A stretch of 42,376 bases of DNA from Candidatus Oscillochloris fontis. GTDB taxonomy: Bacteria > Chloroflexota > Chloroflexia > Chloroflexales > Chloroflexaceae. The DNA lies in NCBI RefSeq assembly GCF_004138135.1, contig NZ_RYFD01000040.1, positions 1 to 42,376 of the forward strand, in the 5' to 3' direction. Below are positions 26,452 to 34,799 of the stretch, piece after piece. Position numbers and translations under genes: made by a program. How positions within the stretch are numbered: the stretch's first letter is position 1; each line of letters opens with the position of its first letter. The notes under the pieces are model-generated. The model saw only the letters and a program-made list of their open reading frames with translations. It searched no databases and had not been told where the DNA came from.

Positions 26452-26586
26452 AGGGCATGGGCAACGTTCTTGGGGCTGCACCCCAAACTCCAATTTTTGG
26501 TGTGTTTTGGCGGCGCAGCCGCCAAAACACACCAAAAAAAGATTTTCGGGGGCGGCGTAGCCGCCCCCGAACCCCCACCGGAGGGT
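26452..26586. repeat. Multi-hairpin element, copy lacking one terminal repeat
   Basis: In inverse orientation to the copy at 14619: the terminal AGGGCATGGGCAACG is followed by TTGGGGC-TGCA-CCCCAA, the large hairpin TTGGTGTGTTTTGGCGGC-GCA-GCCGCCAAAACACACCAA, connector AAAAAAAGATTTTCG, a GGGGGCGGC-GTA-GCCGCCCCC hairpin and CCCACCGGAGGG. The distal terminal repeat is replaced by the TTGACG promoter region of the tRNA genes. It occupies the gap between the SbcD-like gene and the tRNAs. Confidence 0.88.
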
Positions 26587-26591
26587 AAAAA

Positions 26592-26620
26592 TTGACGCCG
26601 TAGGCGACCTCTGCTATAAT
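26592..26620 (+). promoter_or_regulatory. Sigma-70-type promoter of the tRNA genes
   Basis: TTGACG (26592-26597), a 17-base spacer, TATAAT (26615-26620); transcription is expected to start about six bases before the tRNA-Leu 5' end. It is almost the consensus promoter and abuts the end of the multi-hairpin repeat. Confidence 0.85.
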
Positions 26621-26631
26621 CCACCCGTTGC

Positions 26632-26717
26632 GCCGAAGTGGCGGAATGGCAGACGCGACGGTCTCAAAAACCGTTGAGGGCAACCTCATGTGGGTTCGAG
26701 TCCCACCTTCGGCACCA
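26632..26717 (+). tRNA. tRNA-Leu (anticodon CAA)
   Basis: 86 bases with encoded CCA. The acceptor stem GCCGAAG pairs with CTTCGGC, followed by ACCA. The anticodon stem ACGGT/ACCGT encloses the loop CTCAAAA with anticodon CAA, reading UUG. The long variable arm TGAGGGCAACCTCA is characteristic of leucine tRNAs, and the T arm GTGGG-TTCGAGT-CCCAC is intact. A near-consensus promoter lies just upstream. Confidence 0.96.
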
Positions 26718-26739
26718 TTCGCCGCTCTAGCAGTTTCGT

Positions 26740-26816
<77 letters not shown>

Positions 26817-26869
26817 TATCGAGACATTCTCTGTGAGCAACCAGGATCACAGAGTAGAGCAGCGAACAG

Positions 26870-26900
26870 CGGCCTACCTTTGCATTATGCGGGTAGGCCG
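26870..26900 (+). terminator. Hairpin after the tRNA pair
   Basis: CGGCCTACC pairs with GGTAGGCCG (nine pairs) around a long loop and is followed by TTGGCG. A second stem, CTCTGTGA with TCACAGAG, lies at 26829-26854, just after tRNA-Pro. Together they may end or protect the tRNA transcript, but neither has a uridine run. Confidence 0.5.
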
Positions 26901-26922
26901 TTGGCGTTGAAGGAGTACGATT

Positions 26923-27354
26923 ATGATGCACCGTGGCGCTGTCCTCCGTGCGCTCCTGTTCTTCCTTGCAGGTTTAGTGCTGGCTGGCTGTGGCAACTTC
27001 GTGTCCGCTCTGCCCGCGCAACCCAGCCCCTTCCCCACCCTTGCCCGCCTCCCTAGTGTCACTCCGGTGACTCCGCGCCCGACCCGGCCACCCACCCCCA
27101 GCCCTAGTGCAACCCCAACCGCTACGCCCGTGCCCCCCCAAGCCGAAGCCACCATTAACGCCAATCTGCGCAGTGGGCCGAGTACCAATACATCTGTGGT
27201 CGCCGTCGTGCGCAAAGGCACACGGGTCTCCCTCCTCGAACGTGAGGATGATTGGTATCGCATCCGCACCCCCGATGCGACCGAGGGCTGGATGGCTAGT
27301 ACCGTGCTCAAGATCGATCCCGATCTGATCGATCAGGTGCCCCTTGCCCCCTAA
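26923..27354 (+). CDS. Lipoprotein with SH3b-type domain
   Basis: 143 residues. The lipobox VLAGC has the acylated cysteine at C23. A Pro/Thr/Ser-rich linker (about 30-72, PRPTRPPTPSPSATPTATPVPP) spans to an SH3b domain at about 73-130, with the typical NANLRSGPSTNTSVVAVVRKG start and GWMASTVLKI end. SH3b domains usually bind peptidoglycan or surface polymers, so it is probably a surface-anchored envelope protein. GGAG lies about eight bases before ATG 26923. No enzyme domain is attached. Function beyond this is unknown. Confidence 0.88.
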   Translation: MMHRGAVLRALLFFLAGLVLAGCGNFVSALPAQPSPFPTLARLPSVTPVTPRPTRPPTPSPSATPTATPVPPQAEATINANLRSGPSTNTSVVAVVRKGTRVSLLEREDDWYRIRTPDATEGWMASTVLKIDPDLIDQVPLAP

Positions 27355-27441
27355 GGCTACTACCTCTATGCTATAATGCATTTTCAAGTATCTGGGCGCG
27401 ATAGATCGGCAGTAGGCACTCTCTAGCTAGGGCAGACCGCA

Positions 27442-29397
27442 ATGGATCGCCAGGGAAGCATCTTGCCAGTGCGCCCAAGCAGTGCGCCACGTAATCAGAA
27501 CTCCTCCCCTCGCCGTCGTACCAGTATTACGACATGGCTGCGTTGGTCATACCTTATTTCAGCCACCCTCCCGTTGACTATTGTCGGCATACTCTTGATC
27601 GGGGTGCTCTTCAATGTCGAGCGACGCCACGCCTATTCGTCGCAACAGGCGGTTGCCGACCAGATCGCAAGTAATGTCTCGACCTTCCTCTACGATCTTG
27701 AGCAACTGCTCCTGCGTGCCTCCTATGACCTGCATCCTGAGATGCCTGGCCCCTACCTCAACGCTACAACCCACCGCCTCGCCGATAGTTCACCGGATCT
27801 GCGTGCCTTGGTTATTGTTGATACCAGCGGCACCCAGGTGGCGAGTGCGGTAAGCTCGATCTTTGCCGGGCGGATCGAACCGGCTCCCGGCGATACGGCG
27901 CTCTTTACCCAAGCCTATACACTGGGTCAGGGTGGGCGAACCCCGATTCGGTTGGGAGCCGATGGGAATCCCTACTTTCAGGTCGTGCTGCCCATTCGTA
28001 ACCAGTATAGTGTCCTCGTCGGTGCCATGAGTGCCGAGGTGAGTGCGGCCCGTATCAGCCAGATTCTACAACTCGCAGTGCAGGGCAATACCAAAGTCGC
28101 CTTCCTGATTGACCCTCAACATACCCTGATGCTGGCCTCGCGCACTCAGGGCTGGCAACCTGCCTCTGATATGTCCATCCTCTTTGCCGAACAAGATACA
28201 GTGGGCGAATATGCTGGCGCGAATGGCGAACAGATGGTCGGTGCGCGCGCCCTGATCAGCCCGGTCACCCATGCGAGTTGGTCGGTGGTGGTTGAACAAC
28301 CCGCCGCCGAGTTTCTGACCGAGGTCTACCGGAGCGCCATTCTGCTCACCAGCGTGGTGGGTGTGGTGGGGTTGTTGGCGATAGGCTGGGCCTTCTACCA
28401 AGCCGGTCGGATCGTGCGGCCACTGCGTACCCTGGCTGAAGGTGCGCATGAGCTAGGGGCTGGTCACCTGGATCATCGCATGCTGGTGCCCACCCGCGAT
28501 GAATTGGGCCATCTCGCCGACACCTTCAACCAGATGGCCGAACGGCTTCAGGCGAGCCTGAATGAGATTGCCGATCAGAATGAGCGGCTGCGCCACGGCC
28601 TGATTCTGGCCCGCGATATTCAGATGGGACTGATGCCGAGTAGCCCGCCTTGGAAGAGTGAGTTACTCACCGTCTATGCCCGCTCATTACCGGCGAGTGA
28701 GGTGGGTGGCGATTTCTATACCTATATGGCGCTACCCGGTGGCCGCGCTGCGGTTGCGATTGGTGACATCTCTGGCAAAGGGGTGGCGGCGGCCCTGCTG
28801 ATGGCTCTCACCAGTTCAACCCTGGAGTCTCAAGCACAGGTGCTCGACCGCCCCGGTGAGATGCTCGATGCCATGCAAGAGGCGCTGTGTATCCGCCTGC
28901 AAGCCAATCAGATGAATGCCGCCCTGCTCATCGCCATCTATGATCCCGGCGAACAGCAGATGGTGATCGCCAATGCGGGGATGATCTCGCCGCTGCTGAT
29001 TCATACCCTGCCCGATGGTGGCAGCGAGTATACCTTTCTGGATGTGTGTGGCCTCCCGATTGGTACCTCGCTGCCTTCTACCTATACCAATCTTCAGGTT
29101 GATCTGGTTCCCGGCGATACAATGATCTTTATGAGTGATGGTATCGTTGAGGCACATAATCGTGTTGGTGAGCTGTATGGCTTTGAGCGTCTCGAAGCCT
29201 TCGTGGCGAGTCTGCCGCGCTCACTCAGTGTGGCCGAGATTGTGCAACAGATCATTGATGCGGTGCTCGCCTTTAGCGATGGGGCTGAACCGCACGATGA
29301 TAGTACGATCCTGGTGACGCGCTGTATGATTGATCCGTCTACCTATGATCTGCATACCCAGGGTCTACCCGTAGGGACGAAGCATCGCGCATCATGA
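27442..29397 (+). CDS. Membrane receptor with HAMP and PP2C (SpoIIE-type) phosphatase domain
   Basis: 651 residues. Membrane segment at about 35-57, an extracytoplasmic Cache-like sensor (about 58-300; the TSGTQVASAV and YFQVVLPIRNQYSVLVGAMSAEV strands fit), membrane segment about 302-325, HAMP about 328-382, a short coiled linker, then a SpoIIE/RsbU-type PP2C domain (about 395-635) with EVGGDFYTYM, GDISGKGVAAALLMAL, DGIVEAHN and HDDSTILV metal-binding motifs. Such proteins dephosphorylate anti-anti-sigma factors in partner-switching stress pathways; no partner gene lies in the window. The last 11 residues (GLPVGTKHRAS) are encoded by a GTAGGGGCG-family repeat. TATAAT at 27372-27377 is a possible -10 box. 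Confidence 0.9.
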   Translation: MDRQGSILPVRPSSAPRNQNSSPRRRTSITTWLRWSYLISATLPLTIVGILLIGVLFNVERRHAYSSQQAVADQIASNVSTFLYDLEQLLLRASYDLHPEMPGPYLNATTHRLADSSPDLRALVIVDTSGTQVASAVSSIFAGRIEPAPGDTALFTQAYTLGQGGRTPIRLGADGNPYFQVVLPIRNQYSVLVGAMSAEVSAARISQILQLAVQGNTKVAFLIDPQHTLMLASRTQGWQPASDMSILFAEQDTVGEYAGANGEQMVGARALISPVTHASWSVVVEQPAAEFLTEVYRSAILLTSVVGVVGLLAIGWAFYQAGRIVRPLRTLAEGAHELGAGHLDHRMLVPTRDELGHLADTFNQMAERLQASLNEIADQNERLRHGLILARDIQMGLMPSSPPWKSELLTVYARSLPASEVGGDFYTYMALPGGRAAVAIGDISGKGVAAALLMALTSSTLESQAQVLDRPGEMLDAMQEALCIRLQANQMNAALLIAIYDPGEQQMVIANAGMISPLLIHTLPDGGSEYTFLDVCGLPIGTSLPSTYTNLQVDLVPGDTMIFMSDGIVEAHNRVGELYGFERLEAFVASLPRSLSVAEIVQQIIDAVLAFSDGAEPHDDSTILVTRCMIDPSTYDLHTQGLPVGTKHRAS

Positions 29398-29443
29398 GCC
29401 ACGGAGTCCCGCAGGGGATTTGTCGGTGCTGCTTTGCCCCTAC
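29371..29443. repeat. Inverted repeat, GTAGGGGCGAAGCATCGCC family, copy 3 (degenerate)
   Basis: The left arm GTAGGGACGAAGCATCGC lies inside the phosphatase coding region, where it encodes the final residues before the TGA stop. The right arm GGTGCTGCTTTGCCCCTAC is a degraded reverse complement. The element reaches to 16 bases before the CysRS-like start codon and so contributes both the end of one gene and the 5' region of the next. Confidence 0.8.
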
Positions 29444-29459
29444 TACTTGAGGAGTGATC

Positions 29460-30653
29460 ATGCGTCTCTATAACTCGCTCTCACGCGAGAAAGATCTCTT
29501 TGTTCTGCCCACTGATCGCCCCGTGACGCTCTATGTCTGTGGGGTGACGCCCTACGACACGACCCATATCGGCCACGCCCGTACCTTCCTGATCTTCGAT
29601 CTGCTCGTGCGTTTCTTGCGTTGGCATGGGGCCGAGGTGCGCTATTGCCAGAATGTTACCGATGTGGACGATCCGCTCTTTGAGCGCGCCGCCCGCGATG
29701 GTGTTAGTTGGCAGGATCTGGCCGAACATCAGACTCAGCAACTCTTGGCCGATTATGCGGCGCTCAATATTCTCATGCCGACCTACTTCCCGCGTGCGAG
29801 TGAAGAGATTGGCACGATGATCGTGATCATTGAGCGCCTGATCGAACTTGGTCATGCGTATGTGGTTGCGGGGAATGTCTACTTCAGCGTCCAGAGTGAC
29901 CCCGACTTCGGCAAGATGGCGCGTATGGGCTACGATGAACTGCTCGCAGTCGCTAACCAGCGCGGCAATAACCCCAGCGACCCGTTCAAGCGCGATCCAC
30001 TCGATTTTGTGCTCTGGCAGACCGGCAAGCCGGGCGATCCGACTTGGCCAAGCCCGTGGGGCTTGGGGCGGCCAGGCTGGCATATCGAGTGTAGTGCGAT
30101 GGCCACTCGCTATCTGGGTGAACAGATTGACATCCACGGTGGCGGGGCCGATCTGATCTTCCCGCACCACCCCTGCGAGATTGCCCAGATTGAACCCGTG
30201 ACCGGCAAGCGCCCCTTTGTGCAGATCTGGATGCATACCGGCCTCGTCTGGCTCGATGGTGAGAAGATGAGCAAATCATTGGGCAACCTCGTCTTTGCGC
30301 GCGATGCGCTCAAGGAGCATAGCGCCGATACGCTGCGCTGGTACCTCTTTAGCCAGCCCTACCGCCAGGAGTTCGACTACCAGCGTGCCGAGGTCGCCCA
30401 CGCAGCCGAGGCGGTGCGGCTGCTGCACATGGCGTTGGATCTGGAGGGAGGGGCAGGGCCAGTTCTCGCGCCCGATGTTCCCCGCGCTGAGTTCCTGGCC
30501 GCCTTAGAGGATGACCTAAACACCCCCACTGCGCTGGCTGTGCTGCATATGATGGCTGGGAGTGTTGTCTCGGCTGCCGCCGATGGGGCCAATGTTACCG
30601 GGTATCAGCAGACCTTACGCGATCTGGCCCAGATACTTGGAATGGTATTATGA
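29460..30653 (+). CDS. Cysteinyl-tRNA synthetase-like enzyme, possibly MshC-type ligase
   Basis: 397 residues from ATG 29460, with GAGGAG about six bases upstream (an in-frame GTG at 29454 is less likely). Class I catalytic core: C27 in YVCGVTPYD, the HIGHA signature, QNVTDVDDPL, RPGWHIECSAM with C211, FPHHPCE with H236 and E240 as the remaining probable zinc ligands, and KMSKS at 269-273. It activates cysteine as cysteinyl-AMP. The full enzyme is usually about 460 residues; here the C-terminal DALR/anticodon part is short. The TPYDxTHIGHA and VTDVDDPLFERA-type motifs and length resemble MshC, which ligates cysteine to GlcN-inositol in mycothiol synthesis. Both remain possible. Its stop overlaps the next gene by ATGA. 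Confidence 0.88.
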   Translation: MRLYNSLSREKDLFVLPTDRPVTLYVCGVTPYDTTHIGHARTFLIFDLLVRFLRWHGAEVRYCQNVTDVDDPLFERAARDGVSWQDLAEHQTQQLLADYAALNILMPTYFPRASEEIGTMIVIIERLIELGHAYVVAGNVYFSVQSDPDFGKMARMGYDELLAVANQRGNNPSDPFKRDPLDFVLWQTGKPGDPTWPSPWGLGRPGWHIECSAMATRYLGEQIDIHGGGADLIFPHHPCEIAQIEPVTGKRPFVQIWMHTGLVWLDGEKMSKSLGNLVFARDALKEHSADTLRWYLFSQPYRQEFDYQRAEVAHAAEAVRLLHMALDLEGGAGPVLAPDVPRAEFLAALEDDLNTPTALAVLHMMAGSVVSAAADGANVTGYQQTLRDLAQILGMVL

Positions 30654-32311
30654 ATGGTTTGTACCGCACCCGCCGTTTTGCCAACCTGTTCGTCGCATTC
30701 CTGGTGCTGATCGGGCTGCTCGTCGGATGCACCCCCGCACCGCCGCCTGCCCCGCTGGCTCCGAGTGGTACGTTGCGCTGGAGTATCGAGGGGGTGAATG
30801 ACATTACCCGCCTTGATCCGGCGCGGGTCGCGGATTACCAGACCAACATCGCCATCAATCTGGTCTTTGCGGGGTTGGTGCGCCTCGATCCCAACTTGGC
30901 GGTGGTGGGCGATGGGGCCGAACGCTGGCAGACCAATGCCGACGGCACGGTCTACACCTTCACCTTGCGCCAAAACCTGGCCTATGGTGATGGCACGCCC
31001 GTCACTGCGCAGGACTTTGCCGACGCGCTGCGGCGCACCATCGCCCCCGATACGGGCAGCGCGTTCGCCTTTGAGTTCCTCAAGCATATTGTCGGTGCCG
31101 AGGCGCTCCACACGGGTGCGAGCCAGGAATTGAGTGGGGTACGGGCGTTGGATGCGCACACGCTGGAGATCACCCTCGACTCGCCACGCGGCTATTTTCT
31201 CTCCCAACTCACTTATGCGCTGGCCTTTGTGGTGCCTCCAGGGCAGATTGATGCCGCCGGGGACGATTGGGTCAACCGCGCCTTTGGCAGTGGGCCATTC
31301 CGGGTCAAGGAGCATCAGCCGGGGGGCAAGTTGGTGCTAGAGGGCAACCCGCACTACTGGGTCGGCCCGCCGGGGGTGAGTAACATTGAACTGATCTTCT
31401 ACCCCGACAGTAGCACCGCCTTCCGCAGTTACCAAGCGGGCGAACTCGATATGATGGGCAACATCCAAAACGGTATCCCGGCCCAACATGTTGCCGAGAT
31501 GCGCAATCTGCCCGATATGCGCTCGGCCAGTGCGCCGGTGCTGCGCTATATCGGCTTCAACAACCAGCGCCCGCCCTTCGATAACGTCTATGTGCGCCAG
31601 GCATTTGCCCAGGCAATAGATAAAGAGACCCTGACCAATCAGGTCTTGGCCCAGCAAGCGCTCCCTGCTGGTCGTATTTTGCCGCCGGGCTTTTTGGGTA
31701 GCGAGCTACCCATCACCCCACACGCCTACGACCCGTTAGGGGCGCGTTCGGCACTGGGGTTAGCTGGCTATAGTTCAGGGGTGCGGCTGCCCAACATCAG
31801 CCTGAGTTACGCCTATGATACCGACACCCAGCAGGTAGCCGAGGCGCTCCAACGCAACTGGCGCGATACATTGGGGATCGAGGTCGAGCTTGACGGCTTG
31901 CCGATAGATACCTTTGTAGCCCGTCTGGATGCGCTGACAGCCGATCCCAAAGCTGAAGAGAGCCTGCAACTCTACCTGAGCGTCTGGGGGGCCGACTACC
32001 CCGATCCGCACAACTTCCTCTCGCTGCAACTCCAGAGCGACTCGCCCTACAACAACGGGCGTTGGTCGAACCCCGAGTTTGACCAACTCACCAGCAGCGC
32101 CGACCAGATCGGTGATCCGGCGCGCAGTGCGGAGCGGCTGCGCCTCTACAACCAAGCGGAACAGATCGCCGTGCGTGAAGTCGGCTGGTTGCCGCTCTTC
32201 AACCCCACGGTGAACATCCTCATTCGCCCACATGTGGTGGGGTTGAGTTTCACGCCCCAGGGCATCATCGCTACAGATTGGGCGCAAGTACGGATTGAAG
32301 CAGCACCGTAG
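30650..32311 (+). CDS. ABC-transporter solute-binding lipoprotein, family 5 (oligopeptide type)
   Basis: 553 residues. Lipobox LLVGC with acylated C27, then a family-5 (SBP_bac_5) binding protein: LRWSIEGVNDITRLDPARVAD at the start of the mature part, FTLRQNLAYGDGTPVTAQDFADALRR (about 104-130), and the VRQAFAQAIDKETL helix near 320, all standard. These proteins capture peptides or similar solutes outside the membrane for a DppBCDF-type permease. No permease or ATPase genes are nearby, so it is an orphan. It overlaps the CysRS-like gene by four bases (ATGA), indicating translational coupling, an unexpected partner. It is convergent with pckG, separated by a strong repeat hairpin. Confidence 0.92.
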   Translation: MNGLYRTRRFANLFVAFLVLIGLLVGCTPAPPPAPLAPSGTLRWSIEGVNDITRLDPARVADYQTNIAINLVFAGLVRLDPNLAVVGDGAERWQTNADGTVYTFTLRQNLAYGDGTPVTAQDFADALRRTIAPDTGSAFAFEFLKHIVGAEALHTGASQELSGVRALDAHTLEITLDSPRGYFLSQLTYALAFVVPPGQIDAAGDDWVNRAFGSGPFRVKEHQPGGKLVLEGNPHYWVGPPGVSNIELIFYPDSSTAFRSYQAGELDMMGNIQNGIPAQHVAEMRNLPDMRSASAPVLRYIGFNNQRPPFDNVYVRQAFAQAIDKETLTNQVLAQQALPAGRILPPGFLGSELPITPHAYDPLGARSALGLAGYSSGVRLPNISLSYAYDTDTQQVAEALQRNWRDTLGIEVELDGLPIDTFVARLDALTADPKAEESLQLYLSVWGADYPDPHNFLSLQLQSDSPYNNGRWSNPEFDQLTSSADQIGDPARSAERLRLYNQAEQIAVREVGWLPLFNPTVNILIRPHVVGLSFTPQGIIATDWAQVRIEAAP

Positions 32312-32332
32312 GGCGTGTGCCGTTGCATCATG

Positions 32333-32425
32333 TTTGTCATGGTTTTGGCGGCGAAGCCGCCAAAACCATGACAAAAAAAGTGTGGGGCGGCGAAGCCGCC
32401 CCACACCCCACCGCCGCAGGCGGAT
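32333..32425. repeat. Double hairpin of the multi-hairpin element between convergent genes
   Basis: TTTGTCATGGTTTTGGCGGC-GAA and its exact reverse complement give a 20-pair perfect stem (32333-32375), followed by AAAAG and a second stem TGTGGGGCGGC-GAA-GCCGCCCCACA (32381-32405), then CCCACCGCCGCAGGCGG. The A run gives a minus-strand U run, so it is a plausible terminator for pckG on the minus strand, and the hairpins can end the family-5 binding protein transcript. Confidence 0.88.
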
Positions 32426-32429
32426 GTTC

Positions 32430-34274
32430 CTACTCGTGGGTTGCGCCCCAGTTATCCGGCGTGCGCCAGAGGCTGGAGAGGATCAGATTGCGTACATCCA
32501 GCAACTCCTTGGGCAGCCGGTCATAGAGCTTGATAAAGAGTTCCTCATGCAGCAAGATCTCCTGCTGCCACTCCTGGGTATCAATGTTCATGACCTTGTT
32601 GAACTGCTCCTTGCTGAAGTCCAGCCCACGCCAATCGAGGTGCTCGTAGTTGGGGATCCAACCAATCGGGCTCTCGACACTAAAGGCTTCGCCGTGTGAG
32701 CGCTGGACGATCCACTTGAGGATGCGCATATTATCGCCGAAGCCGGGCCAGGCGAACTTGCCCTTCTCATCCTTGCGGAACCAGTTCACGCCGAAGATGC
32801 GTGGCGGGTTATAGATCATGCGCCCAAACTGCAACCAGTGGTTGAAGTAGTCGGCCATGTGGTAGCCAGTGAAGGGTAGCATGGCGAACGGATCGCGCCG
32901 CACCACACCCTGCTGCCCGAAGGCGGCAGCGGTCGTCTCTGAACCCATGGTTGCAGCCAGATAGACCCCATAGATCCAGTTGAACGCCTGGTAGACCAGC
33001 GGCACCGTCCCGCTGCGCCGCCCACCGAAGATAAAGGCATTGATCGGCACACCCTTGGCATCGTCCCAAGCGGGATCGAGCACCGGGTTATTGATTGAGG
33101 GCGCGGTAAAGCGTGCATTGGGATGCGCGGCGGGCGTGGTGCTTTCCGGCGTCCAATCCTGGCCCTTCCAGTCAATCAGGTGTGCGGGCTTCTCCTTGCT
33201 CAGCCCCTCCCACCAGACATCCCCATCATCGGTGAGGGCCACATTGGTGAAGATGGTATCCTTGACACAACTCTCCATCGCGCTAGGGTTGGTGTCATAG
33301 GACGTACCGGGTGCGACCCCAAAATAGCCCGCTTCAGGATTGATCGCATAGATCTTACCGTCAGGTCCTGGCTTGATCCAGGCAATATCATCACCCACCG
33401 TGGTGACTTCCCAGCCCTCCTCGCGGAACTCCTTGGGCGGCACGAGCATGGCAAAGTTGGTCTTGCCACAGGCCGAGGGGAAGGCGGCGGCCACATAGGT
33501 CTTGCGCCCACTCGGCTCCTTCACGCCCAGGATGAGCATATGCTCAGCCAGCCAACCCTCCTGGCGCGCCATAGACGACGCGATACGCAGCGCGAAGCAC
33601 TTCTTTCCGAGGAGTGCATTGCCACCATAGCCCGAACCATACGACCAGATCGCACGCTCTTCGGGGAAGTGAACGATATACTTGGTGGTCGGATTGCAGG
33701 GCCAGGCCACATCCTGCTGGCCCGCTTCCAGGGGCGCACCCACCGAGTGCAAACAGGGGATGAACTCGCCATCCGAGCCTAGCACATCATAGACCGCTTT
33801 ACCCATGCGGGTCATAATCCGCATATTGGTAACCACATAGGGCGAGTCGGTAATCTGAATCCCAATATGGGCAATCGGAGATCCCAGCGGCCCCATGCTG
33901 AAGGGAATGACATACAGCGTGCGCCCGTGCATTGCTCCCTTAAAGAGCGGCAGCAGGGTCTCCTTCATCTCCTTGGGGGCCATCCAATTGTTGGTCGGCC
34001 CAGCGTCACTCTTAGCAATCGTGCAGATGAACGTGCGATCCTCGACCCGCGCCACATCGCTTGGATCTGAGCGACAGAGGAAACTATTCGGACGCTTTTC
34101 GGGGTTCAGCCGAATAAAGGTACCACTCTCGACCATCTGGTTGCAGAGGGTATCGTACTCTTCCTGCGAGCCATCACAGAAATGAACGCTATCCGGCTCA
34201 CACAGGGCCACCATCTCCTTGAGCCACTCCATAAGGCGAGGGTGTGTGATGTATGCCGGGAACTCGAACTGCAT
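32430..34274 (-). CDS. pckG: Phosphoenolpyruvate carboxykinase (GTP)
   Basis: 614 residues, full family length. It converts oxaloacetate and GTP to PEP, CO2 and GDP, the first committed gluconeogenic step or an anaplerotic link. The P-loop-like kinase-1 motif [15 protein letters not shown] spans about 263-277, with reactive C269 and K271 typical of GTP-type enzymes. Other family segments are [11 protein letters not shown] (about 176-186), [18 protein letters not shown] (about 216-233), and the guanine-binding [21 protein letters not shown] near 515. The N-terminus [21 protein letters not shown] is typical. AGGAGGAAC lies about six bases upstream. It is transcribed divergently from secG, with a GTAGGGGCG-family repeat in between. 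Confidence 0.97.
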   Translation of the reverse strand: MQFEFPAYITHPRLMEWLKEMVALCEPDSVHFCDGSQEEYDTLCNQMVESGTFIRLNPEKRPNSFLCRSDPSDVARVEDRTFICTIAKSDAGPTNNWMAPKEMKETLLPLFKGAMHGRTLYVIPFSMGPLGSPIAHIGIQITDSPYVVTNMRIMTRMGKAVYDVLGSDGEFIPCLHSVGAPLEAGQQDVAWPCNPTTKYIVHFPEERAIWSYGSGYGGNALLGKKCFALRIASSMARQEGWLAEHMLILGVKEPSGRKTYVAAAFPSACGKTNFAMLVPPKEFREEGWEVTTVGDDIAWIKPGPDGKIYAINPEAGYFGVAPGTSYDTNPSAMESCVKDTIFTNVALTDDGDVWWEGLSKEKPAHLIDWKGQDWTPESTTPAAHPNARFTAPSINNPVLDPAWDDAKGVPINAFIFGGRRSGTVPLVYQAFNWIYGVYLAATMGSETTAAAFGQQGVVRRDPFAMLPFTGYHMADYFNHWLQFGRMIYNPPRIFGVNWFRKDEKGKFAWPGFGDNMRILKWIVQRSHGEAFSVESPIGWIPNYEHLDWRGLDFSKEQFNKVMNIDTQEWQQEILLHEELFIKLYDRLPKELLDVRNLILSSLWRTPDNWGATHE

Positions 34275-34390
34275 ATCTGTTCCTCCTCATCGCTTCGTCT
34301 CGGGGCAAACGGACGCTGCGCGGTGTGCGTGTCGCAACAATAGCGGCGATCCAATGATAACACACCCTGAGGGGCTTCGTCGCTTACATG

Positions 34391-34399
34391 TGGTATACT
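34391..34399 (+). promoter_or_regulatory. Possible extended -10 promoter for secG
   Basis: TGGTATACT matches the extended -10 pattern TGnTATAAT with one mismatch; no good -35 hexamer precedes it, as expected for extended -10 promoters. The resulting transcript would carry the 74-base inverted repeat (34415-34488) in its 5' untranslated region. Confidence 0.4.
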
Positions 34400-34414
34400 A
34401 GCCCAACGTAACAT

Positions 34415-34488
34415 GTAGGGGCGAAGCATCGCCTACCAATGTAGTCCATGTTCCCCATGCCACATTGAGGGCGATGCTTCGCCCCTAC
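34415..34488. repeat. Inverted repeat, GTAGGGGCGAAGCATCGCC family, copy 4
   Basis: Left arm GTAGGGGCGAAGCATCGCC and right arm GGGCGATGCTTCGCCCCTAC are perfectly complementary over 18 bases; total length 74, exactly that of copy 2 at 5693-5766. The interior differs between the copies. It lies between the divergent pckG and secG genes. Confidence 0.9.
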
Positions 34489-34529
34489 GTTGATGATCGC
34501 GGAACTCATTAGTACAAAGGAACATCATC

Positions 34530-34757
34530 GTGGAGTTGGCCCTCTATATTGCAATGATTATCATCTGCGTGATGCTGATTGCTCTGGTGGTTCTCCAGGC
34601 CCGTACCGCTGGCATGTCGAACAACGCATCGAGTTCGATCTACCACACCCGGCGTGGCCTTGAAAAGACGATGCACCAGGCAACCATCGTGTTGGCTGCT
34701 ATCTTCTTGCTACTCGCACTGATCACCAGCTTGCCGATCTTCGGCTCTGCGGTGTAA
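34530..34757 (+). CDS. secG: Preprotein translocase subunit SecG
   Basis: 75 residues from a GTG start preceded by AAAGGA. Two membrane segments (about 4-22, and 50-70) flank the conserved cytoplasmic loop with VLQARTAGMSNNASSS, typical of SecG; the usual GGxxxxFG motif of proteobacteria is replaced by the shorter Gram-positive/Chloroflexi form. SecG assists SecYE and SecA in protein export across the membrane. It lies upstream of a solute-binding protein gene, 42 bases away, with which it may be cotranscribed. Confidence 0.88.
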   Translation: MELALYIAMIIICVMLIALVVLQARTAGMSNNASSSIYHTRRGLEKTMHQATIVLAAIFLLLALITSLPIFGSAV

Positions 34758-34799
34758 TTCTGGTTGCTGCATCGCAGCGATCATCACCTCCCCTAAAAC

